Notes under the pieces: generated by a model | What the model was told of the DNA's origin: nothing | The model's database searches: none | The model's input: the letters and a program-made list of their open reading frames with translations, nothing else | Program-made: the position numbers and the translations under genes | Shown: piece after piece, positions 1-7,810 of the stretch | How positions within the stretch are numbered: the stretch's first letter is position 1 | Layout of the letters: every line of letters begins with the position of its first letter | Assembly (NCBI GenBank): GCA_020052615.1 | Contig: JAGVOT010000037.1 | Coordinates: 1-64,000, forward strand | Direction: 5' to 3' | Length of the DNA: 64,000 nucleotides | Origin: Nitrospirota bacterium | GTDB lineage: Bacteria > Nitrospirota > UBA9217

Positions 1-100
1 AGCTGCGGGGAATCTTCGATCCTCAAGGTAGTACTATTTATTCTAATCGCTCGCTAACCCCGCAGCAAGCTGCGGGGAATGCGCTCGCTCCTGGATTCAT
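1..100. repeat. dispersed intergenic repeat, copy 1
   Basis: About 100 bp that recurs with roughly 85-90% identity at 22796-22906 and in shortened form at 17697-17736. It contains a perfect palindrome at 58-77 (9-bp arms CCCCGCAGC / GCTGCGGGG around AA). The element is cut by the window edge. The rest of 101-251, up to the first gene, holds no gene or clear promoter that I can support. Confidence 0.75.
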
Positions 101-251
101 GACCGTCGGCTGCTGATCCCTCGGATCGCGGAAAGTAAAGCCGCGCGCGTACGGGCCTCGTACGCGTGTCCGGTCCCGCTGCGAGCATCAGCGGCTCAGA
201 GATCGACTCCGGCAGTTTAAGAATTGAAGTGATTGTGAGGAGGGTTTTCCC

Positions 252-1274
252 TTGAAAAAAAGATCATTCCGCATCCTGTGCACAGCGCTTCTCTGCATCC
301 TGTGCTCTTCAACAGCGGTCAGGGCAACGTCGTGCCACCAGGTGGACGGCATGGCGGGCGGGGCACCGGGAAGCGAAAACGTGTTTTTGCAGTTTACCTA
401 TCAATTTGCGGGCATGGATAGATACAGGAAAGGCAGCGACACACAGTCACTCGACGAGGCGAAGGCGTACACCAAGCCCGATGGCACCACCTATACTTCG
501 CTGCCCGTCAGCATGGACATGGTGAGATATACCATGACGGCCGGATACGAATTCAGTCCCCGCTTCAAGGCCTACGCTTCCCTGCCTTATGTCAGGAACA
601 CCATGGACATGACGTCGTCGCTCGGCGCGATGCTGGGATGGCAGGACATGACCATGGAGCCGACGTCAGGCGTCGGTGATGCGGTCCTTATGGGCATGTA
701 TCGCCTGAAGGGCGGCCAGGAAACGGGGCCGACCAATGCCGTTTACCTCGGCCTCGGCGTAAAGGCGCCGACGGGCTCTTCGACAGAGCGATATGCCGAC
801 GGCAGGCTCGTCCATTTTCACATGCAGCCCGGCACGGGCTCATGGGACCCCCTGCTCACCGTCCTGTACACGACGACAGCGGATCATCTCACGCTCCAGG
901 CCGATGCCGGCTACCAGTATACGACGAGCAACAGGGAAGGATACGAGGCTGGCGATTCCACGTCCGTCGGGCTTGCGGGAAGGTATGCTGTCTCGCAGGT
1001 GCTCGGCCTCAGCGCCGGTCTCACCTACGTCCATACAGGCAGGGCAAGCGACAGGAATGGACGATACTACGACCCGGCAGCGAACAACAGCCTCATGGAC
1101 GATCCGGCAAATACCGGCGGAGACAGCCTCTGGTTCTCGCCCGGCGTGCAGGCGCTGCCGGTGAAGAACCTTGCCCTTGAGGCCAGGGTGAAGCTGCCTC
1201 TCTGGGAATCGGTGAACGGCATCCAGCTGGTGGCGAGATCCATCTGGTCCGCGGGAATATCATACCGTTTTTAA
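252..1274 (+). CDS. secreted beta-barrel-like outer membrane protein
   Basis: A 340-residue protein with an N-terminal signal peptide (basic KKR start, then a hydrophobic stretch to about residue 25). The mature part has alternating polar/aromatic strands and ends in a terminal Phe (...ISYRF), the usual C-terminal signal of outer membrane beta-barrels. The start is a TTG chosen because GAGGAGGG lies about 8 nt upstream and the signal peptide begins directly there. It is first of three co-directional genes, with an FG-GAP lipoprotein 27 nt downstream and a diheme cytochrome after that. A porin or transporter-like barrel is likely; the substrate is unknown. No close family recognised beyond generic outer membrane proteins. 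Confidence 0.7.
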   Translation: MKKRSFRILCTALLCILCSSTAVRATSCHQVDGMAGGAPGSENVFLQFTYQFAGMDRYRKGSDTQSLDEAKAYTKPDGTTYTSLPVSMDMVRYTMTAGYEFSPRFKAYASLPYVRNTMDMTSSLGAMLGWQDMTMEPTSGVGDAVLMGMYRLKGGQETGPTNAVYLGLGVKAPTGSSTERYADGRLVHFHMQPGTGSWDPLLTVLYTTTADHLTLQADAGYQYTTSNREGYEAGDSTSVGLAGRYAVSQVLGLSAGLTYVHTGRASDRNGRYYDPAANNSLMDDPANTGGDSLWFSPGVQALPVKNLALEARVKLPLWESVNGIQLVARSIWSAGISYRF

Positions 1275-1301
1275 TGTCACCTTATTAAGGAGAACGACAA
1301 A

Positions 1302-2711
1302 ATGAGAACGAAGACATTATTACTATCACTGGTCCTCTCCGTGGCCGCGGGATTGATCTCCCACGGATGCGGCGAGGGCAACAAAGGATCGTCGAGCACC
1401 GGGGCCGCACTGGACCTGACGGGCGCCAGACAGGGCCAGACCGTCGGCTTCGTCGATGTGAACGGCGACGGGATCACGGACAAGGTCGTCGGCGCGCCTT
1501 ATGCCGCCACCCGGTCCGGCCAGACAGGGGCGGTCCTGGTGTACAAAGGTTTGACGACCGGTTTCAGCACGATCCCGACAACGGCGCTCACGGGAGACGA
1601 CAACCTGGGCTATGCGGTCGTCAATATCGGGAACGACCTAGCCGTCGCAGCGATCCATGGGGATGGCGATGACGTATCGCTGTCCGGAAGCGTTGCGATC
1701 TACCGGGGAGGCGGGAGCGGTGCGATCGTGAAAAAACTCTCGGGCGAATGGCCCCTGGACAAGTTCGGAGTGGCTCTTGCCGCGGGCGATCTGAACGGCG
1801 ACGGGACCGATGACTTGATCGTGGGCGCGCCGTTCAACACGAACGATCCCGCGCTTTATCAGGGCGGCGCGGTCTATGTGTTCTTCGGACCCGATTATGC
1901 CGCCCCGGTCAAGCTCTATGCTTCCGCCGCGAATAAAGGCCTCGGCTGGGCGGTCGCAGCGGGAGACGTGAACGGGGACGGCAGCGACGACCTCGTGCTC
2001 TCGGCCACGGGCAAGGTCCTGGTCTTCTACGGAAGCAGCCTTGCATTCGCGCCCTCCATCAACGCGCCTGACATCGAACTCACGAGCGCTGCAGCCGGAT
2101 TCGGCAAGGCAGTTTCGGTCATCGGGAACATTGACGGCATAGCGGGCGGAGAGATCGCCATCGGCGCGCCCAATGCGCTGGTATCCCTGAACACGGTTAC
2201 GAGCCGCGACGTCGGAAGCGTGTACATTGCGAACGGAAGCGGGTCTTCGCCGGTCAACCTCGACACCGCGACGCCCGGGCCCTCGGGCCCGCTCATCACC
2301 AGGCTCAACGGGGAGACGCTGTTCAGCCGCTTCGGATCATCCATAACCGCGCTCGGCGATATCGATGGCCGCGGGAAGCCCGACCTTGCCGTAGGTGCGC
2401 CGATGCGCGATGTTGACTGGAACATCCTGAGCGGAACGGTGTATGTGTTCAAGGGAGAGGACATCGCCGCGGGCACCCCGTGGGCGAATAGCTCGGCCTT
2501 CGAAGGCCAGGTGAAGGACCACTCCTATGGAACGTCCCTTGTTTCCGCAGTGCTGTCCGGACCGACCGGCACCATGAACGCGCTCCTCATCGGAGCGCCC
2601 CGGTCAAACGCGGGCACGGGAGGGGCCGCCATGGTTGATCCGGCAACGGGCCAGACCGTTGCGGGCGGCAGCAGCGGCGGCAGTACCGGCGGCAGCGGAG
2701 ATTGTCATTAA
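1302..2711 (+). CDS. FG-GAP (integrin alpha-like) repeat lipoprotein
   Basis: A 469-residue exported protein. The N-terminal hydrophobic segment ends at SHGC (Cys23), a plausible though not ideal lipobox. The body contains about six FG-GAP beta-propeller blades, recognisable by repeats of GD-x-NGDG-x-DDL-x-VGAP type near residues 50, 160, 215, 270, 350 and 410; the Asp-rich loops are typical Ca2+ sites. The C-terminal tail is Gly/Ser-rich. FG-GAP propellers act in binding at the cell surface or in the periplasm. AAGGAG lies upstream of the ATG. It sits between a barrel protein and a cytochrome c, which suggests a shared envelope complex, but this is inference. Confidence 0.8.
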   Translation: MRTKTLLLSLVLSVAAGLISHGCGEGNKGSSSTGAALDLTGARQGQTVGFVDVNGDGITDKVVGAPYAATRSGQTGAVLVYKGLTTGFSTIPTTALTGDDNLGYAVVNIGNDLAVAAIHGDGDDVSLSGSVAIYRGGGSGAIVKKLSGEWPLDKFGVALAAGDLNGDGTDDLIVGAPFNTNDPALYQGGAVYVFFGPDYAAPVKLYASAANKGLGWAVAAGDVNGDGSDDLVLSATGKVLVFYGSSLAFAPSINAPDIELTSAAAGFGKAVSVIGNIDGIAGGEIAIGAPNALVSLNTVTSRDVGSVYIANGSGSSPVNLDTATPGPSGPLITRLNGETLFSRFGSSITALGDIDGRGKPDLAVGAPMRDVDWNILSGTVYVFKGEDIAAGTPWANSSAFEGQVKDHSYGTSLVSAVLSGPTGTMNALLIGAPRSNAGTGGAAMVDPATGQTVAGGSSGGSTGGSGDCH

Positions 2712-2761
2712 TGTTATTTCGTCACGATGCTTCAGACCACGATACAAAGGAGATCAAATCC

Positions 2762-3817
2762 ATGTTCAATACCATAGTCATCGGTCTGTTCCTGCTGTGC
2801 TGCTCGCTCGGCTTCACGAGCGGCAGTATGGCCCAAGTCCTGTACGATGCGTCCAATTTTTCCGCAGCCGGCAGGCTGCTGCAGCCCGCGCCCGCCGGCC
2901 ATGTTCCCGGTAAGGACAATGGCCCGGGGACCGGCACGCATAACGCAGGCGACGATTGCGGGGTCTGCCACACCCCCGGAGGAAAGGCCGGGAACTTCGT
3001 GTTCACCGTAGGCGGAACGGTCTATGAGGATCGCACCGCGAGAAGGACGCTCAAAAACGCGGAGATCATTCTCCAGGACGTGCAGGGAAATACGATCAGC
3101 ATGACATCGAACGAGGCGGGAAACTTCTGGACCTTTGCGGAGCTGGCGAGCAATCCCTGCGCGGTGTCGAGCCATGGAACCACCATGGACTATCTTTACA
3201 CGCTGAGCAACGGCGTCTGCGTGCCGACGGTCCCTTCCTCCGATTCCCGGACCTGGCAATACAAGGCCTGGGTGAAATACGGCGACCAGGTGAGGCACAT
3301 GGCAACCGTCGCTCCGATCGGCGGTGCCTCCGCAACCACTGCCAGGATGGGCTGCAGCATGCATCACGCGGGCATGGGAAGCCGCGGCGGCCTGTGGGGT
3401 ATGAAAAAGGACACCCTGACAGTCTACCCGGCGTCGAACCTGAGCTTCAAGAAGCATATCCTGCCCATTTTCAGGAACAAGTGCGCGCCCTGCCACATCC
3501 CCGGCAGCACGACAACGCGCATCGCCACAAGGTCGGACATAGACCCGGCAGCGACAGGGACGCTGACGACGGTCGATTACAGCAACGGGCAGGATTTTAC
3601 CTCCTATAGCGGGTCGACCGTGGGAGCGGCTGTCAAAAAGGGCATCGGCGACTTCACGGCAGGCTACCAGTCGGATCCCGACTCCAGCCCCCTCCTGGCA
3701 CATACACTGCTGCAATCTTCAGGCACGGTCACCCATGGGGGCGGCGGGTTCTGGACAACGGCCGATGGCGACTACAAGGCCATACGCCAGTGGATCGCTG
3801 AAGGAGCGTTGCCATAA
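2762..3817 (+). CDS. exported diheme cytochrome c
   Basis: A 351-residue protein with a signal peptide (residues 1-24, cleavage near SMAQ). It has two CXXCH heme-binding motifs, CGVCH at residues 66-70 and CAPCH at 241-245. Between them lies a beta-rich segment (about residues 80-120) resembling a carboxypeptidase-regulatory-like fold. The region after the second heme motif (from ILPIFRNKC) looks like a small cytochrome domain. The start at 2762 is preferred over an upstream TTG because AAGGAGAT lies 7 nt before it and the signal peptide begins there. Last gene of the trio and followed by a strong terminator. Probable periplasmic or surface electron carrier; partner unknown. Confidence 0.75.
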   Translation: MFNTIVIGLFLLCCSLGFTSGSMAQVLYDASNFSAAGRLLQPAPAGHVPGKDNGPGTGTHNAGDDCGVCHTPGGKAGNFVFTVGGTVYEDRTARRTLKNAEIILQDVQGNTISMTSNEAGNFWTFAELASNPCAVSSHGTTMDYLYTLSNGVCVPTVPSSDSRTWQYKAWVKYGDQVRHMATVAPIGGASATTARMGCSMHHAGMGSRGGLWGMKKDTLTVYPASNLSFKKHILPIFRNKCAPCHIPGSTTTRIATRSDIDPAATGTLTTVDYSNGQDFTSYSGSTVGAAVKKGIGDFTAGYQSDPDSSPLLAHTLLQSSGTVTHGGGGFWTTADGDYKAIRQWIAEGALP

Positions 3818-3841
3818 GCGTAATCCCCCCTCTGAAATATA

Positions 3842-3870
3842 AAGGCCGGAGAGACGATCTCTCCGGCCTT
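3842..3870. terminator. bidirectional rho-independent terminator
   Basis: Perfect 13-bp stem (3842-3854 with 3858-3870) around a CGA loop, followed by GCTTTGTTCTT on the plus strand and preceded by an A-run on the other side. It lies between the convergent cytochrome gene and the LPP20-like gene. Confidence 0.85.
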
Positions 3871-3926
3871 GCTTTGTTCTTGATCTTCCGATCCGGAGTC
3901 GCCAGTCACCCCGTACCCCCGTCTGT

Positions 3927-4847
3927 TTAACGCTGATCAGCAATGACCCGCGAAAGGCCGGAAGGCCCGGTAAGCGGCAGCTCCAGCATAACCTCGATCC
4001 TGCCATCCCCCAGTTCCCGCTCGCTCACCACCGTATACCCCTTGACGAAGCCCTGGATCCGTTCAGAGTATTTCCCGTCAGTCATCAGGGACCCGATGCT
4101 GCGTCCTCCATCGATCTTGATCTGCTCTATGATACGGAGCAGGTTCCTCTGCCCATCGGCAAAGGCCGCGCGCTGGGCCATGGCCCGGGCCGAAGCGGCG
4201 TTCGCTGCGTCCGTCGGCCGGGAGCCGACTCCGGCGGCGCGGATCTTCCCGGCTGCCCAGTCAACGCCGTCTGTCGCAACGATGGGAAGAAGAACAGCGT
4301 TCTGCCGCACCCGCTGGTTCTCGGGGATCGTGACCGGTGCAACGTCCGGGGCATGTCCCGGAGCTGTCGCCTGCACTTCGTACCTGCCCGCGGCCAGGTT
4401 CCTGAACTCATACCTGCCCTCCCGGTCAATGCGGCTGGCTGCGCGTTCCTGCCCCTCGCGGATGAGCTTCACCTCGCCATCCGGCAGCGGCGGGGTGACC
4501 CTGCCTGCCAGGACCGCTTTGCCCGACCCCGGCACGATCAGAACGGACGGAAGCACGGTCGATTCTCCGGGCTTCACCATGACGTTCTCCAGGCGGATCG
4601 GGAATGAAGAAACAGGCGCTGACACCATGATCGTATAGGTCCCGGCCGCGAGCGGCAGCCTGAACTTCCCATCCTTCCCCCCTGCCTGCACCGTTGCGAC
4701 GGATGTGCCTTCCCGGACCGCCGATACCTGCGCCGACGCTCCCGAAGGTTCTACCGTCCCTTCGACGACCCCTTCCTGTGGAGCGCTCAGGGCTGTTGAA
4801 GAAAGAACGAGCGCCAGAAAAAAGATCAGCTTGACAGGTATTCCCAT
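3927..4847 (-). CDS. secreted protein with carboxypeptidase-regulatory-like repeats and LPP20-like C-terminus
   Basis: A 306-residue protein with a signal peptide (residues 1-22, ALSA). Two beta-sandwich carboxypeptidase-regulatory-like domains follow (about residues 25-100 and 108-185, each with the GxYxFxxLxxGxY-type pattern). The C-terminal third (about 195-300: a conserved AxxxARxxAxRxAxxDGxRNL stretch, then an EVMLELPL strand) resembles the LPP20/FlgT-N type domain. ATG start with AGGGGGGTGA upstream and a good extended -10 promoter at 4873-4881. It is monocistronic, convergent with the cytochrome gene. Function unknown; an envelope role is likely. Confidence 0.65.
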   Translation of the reverse strand: MGIPVKLIFFLALVLSSTALSAPQEGVVEGTVEPSGASAQVSAVREGTSVATVQAGGKDGKFRLPLAAGTYTIMVSAPVSSFPIRLENVMVKPGESTVLPSVLIVPGSGKAVLAGRVTPPLPDGEVKLIREGQERAASRIDREGRYEFRNLAAGRYEVQATAPGHAPDVAPVTIPENQRVRQNAVLLPIVATDGVDWAAGKIRAAGVGSRPTDAANAASARAMAQRAAFADGQRNLLRIIEQIKIDGGRSIGSLMTDGKYSERIQGFVKGYTVVSERELGDGRIEVMLELPLTGPSGLSRVIADQR

Positions 4848-4872
4848 GGGTCACCCCCCTTGTTCTGATCAA

Positions 4873-4881
4873 ATTATAACA
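4873..4881 (-). promoter_or_regulatory. extended -10 promoter for the LPP20-like gene
   Basis: On the minus strand this reads TGTTATAAT, a perfect extended -10 (TGn + TATAAT), with no convincing -35. The predicted start point lies about 20 nt upstream of the ATG at 4847, leaving room for the AGGGGG ribosome-binding site. Confidence 0.6.
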
Positions 4882-5107
4882 TACGGTACGGAACGAAGAC
4901 AGGCATGCACGGTCAAGAATGGCTGGCGAAAAAAGATTACAGGAACGACCGTACTGTTAGATCGAACAAATACCAGATCCTCTGGTTTGGACATCCTGCC
5001 CGTCTGACCGCGCTGATATTGATGGGAAGATCCGCTCGCTGCCAAGTACCCTGATCCGCCGAGGACTTAACCAGGATGCTCCACATCCTGTATGGGGAAA
5101 AACGCGC

Positions 5108-5113
5108 TATAAT
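5108..5113 (+). promoter_or_regulatory. candidate -10 box upstream of the ferritin-like/receiver gene
   Basis: Perfect TATAAT about 37 nt upstream of the preferred ATG at 5151. No clear -35 at 16-18 bp. The rest of the 4848-5150 gap between the two divergent genes holds no gene that I can support. Confidence 0.4.
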
Positions 5114-5150
5114 GTTATTAAAAGAGCGTTGCGCGAAGAAAGGGATGGTC

Positions 5151-6059
5151 ATGAATGAACTGGCCGAATGGCTCGTCCACATCGAACATCTTGCCGAGAA
5201 CCTGTACGGCGGCGCCGCCCGCGCGTTCAAGGACGACGAGCAGCTTGCCGGTTTCCTGGGTCACCTTGCAGAGGAAGAGGCGCGGCACAGCCGTGTCATG
5301 GGGAACATTGCCGACTATTTGCGAAATAACAAGGGCATAGCGTCCGATATTTCATTGGACGCGGTCACCATGGAGAAGATCGAGGCCCCGTTCCTGGACT
5401 GTGGAAGCAGGCTGGATACAGATTCCCTGCAGAGGGAGCATATCATCAATTGCGTCGTTGCCGCGGAATTCTCCGAGTGGAACGACCTCTTCGTGTACGT
5501 GCTGAACGCCCTGAAGGAGGCCGGCCGGGAATTCGCCGTCACCGCCTCGATCATGCAGACGCACAAACAGCACATCGAGAAGTTCATCGGATCGCTTCCC
5601 GAGGGCAGGGCCTACGTCACGATGATGCGCCGGCTGCCGCACGTGTGGGAGCCGCGGATCCTGGTCGTTGAGGACTATGCGGGCGTGCGGGACCTTCTGA
5701 GCGCCGTTCTCTCGGCAATAGGCACGGTGGAGACGGCTGAGAACGGGAAAGAGGCCCTGGACAAGGTGCGAACACGGCACTTCGATGTCATCGTGTCGGA
5801 TGTGAATATGCCGGTCATGGACGGTATCCAGTTCTTCTCGGCGGCGTCCCGGTTCGATCCCCGCATCAGCAAGCGCTTTCTGTTCCTGGCCGGCAACCCG
5901 ACGGACGAGACCATCGCATTCATCGGAAAGAACAGCCTTCGCTACCTGGAAAAACCTATGCAGATCAATGATCTTCAGGGCGTGGTGGGAGAATTGCTCG
6001 ACAAGTCTCTGACGGACGCGCCTGGAGACCGAAAGAGAGAAGGTTACAGTAAGGGATGA
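5151..6059 (+). CDS. ferritin-like domain fused to a response regulator receiver domain
   Basis: A 302-residue protein. Residues 1-150 form a four-helix ferritin/rubrerythrin-like bundle with candidate metal ligands Glu16, Glu43-x-x-His46 (EARH), Glu106 and His138-x-x-His141. Residues 168-290 form a receiver domain: acidic pair Glu174/Asp175, phosphoacceptor Asp217 in SDVNMP, Lys268 in EKP. The usual Thr/Ser switch residue is Ala247 (FLAGN), which suggests altered signalling. The start at 5151 is chosen because AGAAAGGG lies about 7 nt upstream; longer versions would begin upstream of the -10 box. No histidine kinase gene is adjacent. It could couple oxygen, peroxide or iron sensing to a phosphorelay. 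Domain calls are from motif reading only. Confidence 0.6.
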   Translation: MNELAEWLVHIEHLAENLYGGAARAFKDDEQLAGFLGHLAEEEARHSRVMGNIADYLRNNKGIASDISLDAVTMEKIEAPFLDCGSRLDTDSLQREHIINCVVAAEFSEWNDLFVYVLNALKEAGREFAVTASIMQTHKQHIEKFIGSLPEGRAYVTMMRRLPHVWEPRILVVEDYAGVRDLLSAVLSAIGTVETAENGKEALDKVRTRHFDVIVSDVNMPVMDGIQFFSAASRFDPRISKRFLFLAGNPTDETIAFIGKNSLRYLEKPMQINDLQGVVGELLDKSLTDAPGDRKREGYSKG

Positions 6060-6193
6060 GAAGAACCGCATTACTTCGAGAAGAGGATGCAGCAATAAAT
6101 TGCAGGGGGTCAAGAATGGGGTGTTCAGCAAGGTGGCGGCACACGAGCTGCGCGCCGCCATTCTCAATGCGCCAGGTCAACACCCTCATCGCA

Positions 6194-6646
6194 TCAGCGC
6201 CACCGGGGATTGACGGCGATGATCGTCGCCTTTGCCGCCAGGATCATCTCCTCCAGGTCCTCAATGTTCACGTTCCGGGCGTTCAGCTCGTGGATGAAGC
6301 GCCACCGGTCAAAGGCGCTGTCGAGGGATTCGAGGAGTTGCAGCAGCTCGTCCGAGGTCATCGCGGTGTTGGAGAATTCGTCGAATCGGGAGAGGAGCGC
6401 GGACCGGGTCCCTTCTTTCAGGCGGCGGAACATGCCGGCGAGGGGCATGGGATCGTCGCTGTCGTTGTCCTCGAGCGCCAGCAGACACTTGAAATAGAGC
6501 TTGAGCGCCAGGGCTGCGCAGGTCACCGCGGGCTGGGCCATCGAGAGGGCCGGAACAGTCCCCTTCGGCGGCTTCATAAGGATCGTAGCTCCCAGGTAGT
6601 AGGCGTTTGCGGAGTTGTTGTACAGAAGAGCGGTTTCCTTGTCCAT
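6194..6646 (-). CDS. small helical protein, HEPN-like
   Basis: A 150-residue, nearly all-helical protein. The N-terminal region (about residues 1-60: an Ala/Ser-rich helix, then LALKLYFKCLLAL) resembles HEPN-domain proteins, in which a helix of the SLELYLKALL type is followed by a helix-hairpin. The characteristic RNase RxxxxH motif is not evident, so nuclease activity is not supported. The start at 6646 (MDKETALLY) is chosen for AAGGGGAG directly upstream; an upstream in-frame start lacks one. No nucleotidyltransferase (MNT) partner gene is beside it. Function uncertain. Confidence 0.45.
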   Translation of the reverse strand: MDKETALLYNNSANAYYLGATILMKPPKGTVPALSMAQPAVTCAALALKLYFKCLLALEDNDSDDPMPLAGMFRRLKEGTRSALLSRFDEFSNTAMTSDELLQLLESLDSAFDRWRFIHELNARNVNIEDLEEMILAAKATIIAVNPRWR

Positions 6647-6834
6647 TTTCTCCCCTTTCCGGACGAAACGGGCTAAGAAAAGCGAGAGCAGGCAGAGAAG
6701 CACCGGCGTTATGGAAGGACTCCCACAAGCAGAGGGTACTATACAACATGGGCTGTATCAAGAAAATAGATGGGGTATTTTTGGGGTAGTGGAAAAAAGT
6801 GACCTAAGACAGATATTTTGACATACAGCTGCAT

Positions 6835-6886
6835 AGATAAGAACCCTGATAACGGGGCCCTTATCGTCCACCTGGTCGGCGTCTTC
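6835..6886. repeat. intergenic repeat flanking the DUF72 gene, copy A
   Basis: Shares AGATAARAACCCTGAT at one end and TTATCGTCYAMC...TCTTC at the other with copy B at 7712-7795, in direct orientation. The two copies bracket the DUF72 gene. Copy A lacks about 30 bp of the internal region of copy B. Confidence 0.5.
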
Positions 6887-6904
6887 CGTCCCAACGATAC
6901 TCTA

Positions 6905-7636
6905 CTACCCTGCCTTCTTCAACTCGCTTCCCCGCAGATCGACGATCTGCTGAAAGCGCATCGCCAGTTCCGGTCCCTTGGCACCGTCGCCCTCGTGCTT
7001 GAAGAACACGAATGCCTTCTCCCATTTCTGCGCAAGGACCTTTTCCGCCCATTGAGACAGATCGGCGTCGGTGTAATCGGAACGGCGCAGGCGCAGGTAT
7101 CCCCAGGGCGCCGTGCTGATGATCTCCCCTGCGGCCGCCTCATCATCGTCGGCCACACACAGGCTGCACCCCTTCTCCCGCAGCAGGTCCAGCGCACCAG
7201 CATCGAGCCACGAGGGACTTCGGAACTCGAAGGCGCATAACGCGGCGCGGGGGACCAGGGCGAGAAATTCCTTCAACACTGCCGGGTCGGCATGAAAGGT
7301 CTTGGGAAACTGGAAAAGGACCGGTCCCAGCTTCCTTTCCAGGACCGACAATGACTTGAACAAATACCCCGTCTCAGAGCTCACATGGTGCAGCCGCTTC
7401 ATATGCGTTATGACCTGCGGCGCCTTGAGCGCGAACACGAAATCACTGCCGACCTGGTCCGCCCACGATGCGAGCACGGTCCCGTTGGGCATATGATAGA
7501 AGGTATTGTTGATCTCCACCGTGTTGAGACGGCCGGAATAGGACCGCAGCAGTTCCTTGGGCGAGATCTTTTCAGGATAGAAGCTTCCTTTCCATTCCTT
7601 GTATGCGAAACCGCTTGTACCGGCATATATCTTCAT
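6905..7636 (-). CDS. DUF72 (YecE-like) TIM-barrel protein
   Basis: A 243-residue protein matching the DUF72/YecE family: N-terminal YAGTSGFAYKEW motif, ExNxTFY (VEINNTFYHMP), FxFQFPKTF-type segment and FEFRSPSW near residue 135. Length is typical. These are TIM-barrel proteins of unknown biochemical activity, often found near DNA-repair or ligase genes. ATG with GAGGGGGTGA upstream. It follows the LigD ligase gene on the same strand after about 175 bp and is flanked by two direct repeat copies, so it may be a separate transcription unit. Confidence 0.85.
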   Translation of the reverse strand: MKIYAGTSGFAYKEWKGSFYPEKISPKELLRSYSGRLNTVEINNTFYHMPNGTVLASWADQVGSDFVFALKAPQVITHMKRLHHVSSETGYLFKSLSVLERKLGPVLFQFPKTFHADPAVLKEFLALVPRAALCAFEFRSPSWLDAGALDLLREKGCSLCVADDDEAAAGEIISTAPWGYLRLRRSDYTDADLSQWAEKVLAQKWEKAFVFFKHEGDGAKGPELAMRFQQIVDLRGSELKKAG

Positions 7637-7711
7637 GGTTCACCCCCTCATGTACAGGTAATCACCATTTTTCACAACCTGACTAAAAATACCTTTGACA
7701 CTGATTTTCAC

Positions 7712-7795
7712 AGATAAAAACCCTGATCACAGCGGATAAGGCATGACAGTATCTAAGTTGTATCCGCCTTTATCGTCTAACCGATCCGCCTCTTC
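7712..7795. repeat. intergenic repeat flanking the DUF72 gene, copy B
   Basis: Direct-repeat partner of 6835-6886, longer by an internal segment containing GCGGATAAGG...TATCCGCC (imperfect inverted repeat). It lies between the DUF72 gene and the LigD ligase gene. Confidence 0.5.
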
Positions 7796-7810
7796 AGTGT
7801 CATAATACTG

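Noticed and set aside
6117-6187. Possible long hairpin or gene remnant between the receiver gene and the HEPN-like gene
   Set aside because: GGGTGTT/AACACCC and GGCGGC/GCCGCC pair, but the stem is broken by large unequal loops and lacks a T-run; I could not tell it from chance.
6194-6646. HEPN/MNT toxin-antitoxin pair
   Set aside because: No nucleotidyltransferase gene beside the HEPN-like gene and no RxxxxH motif in it.
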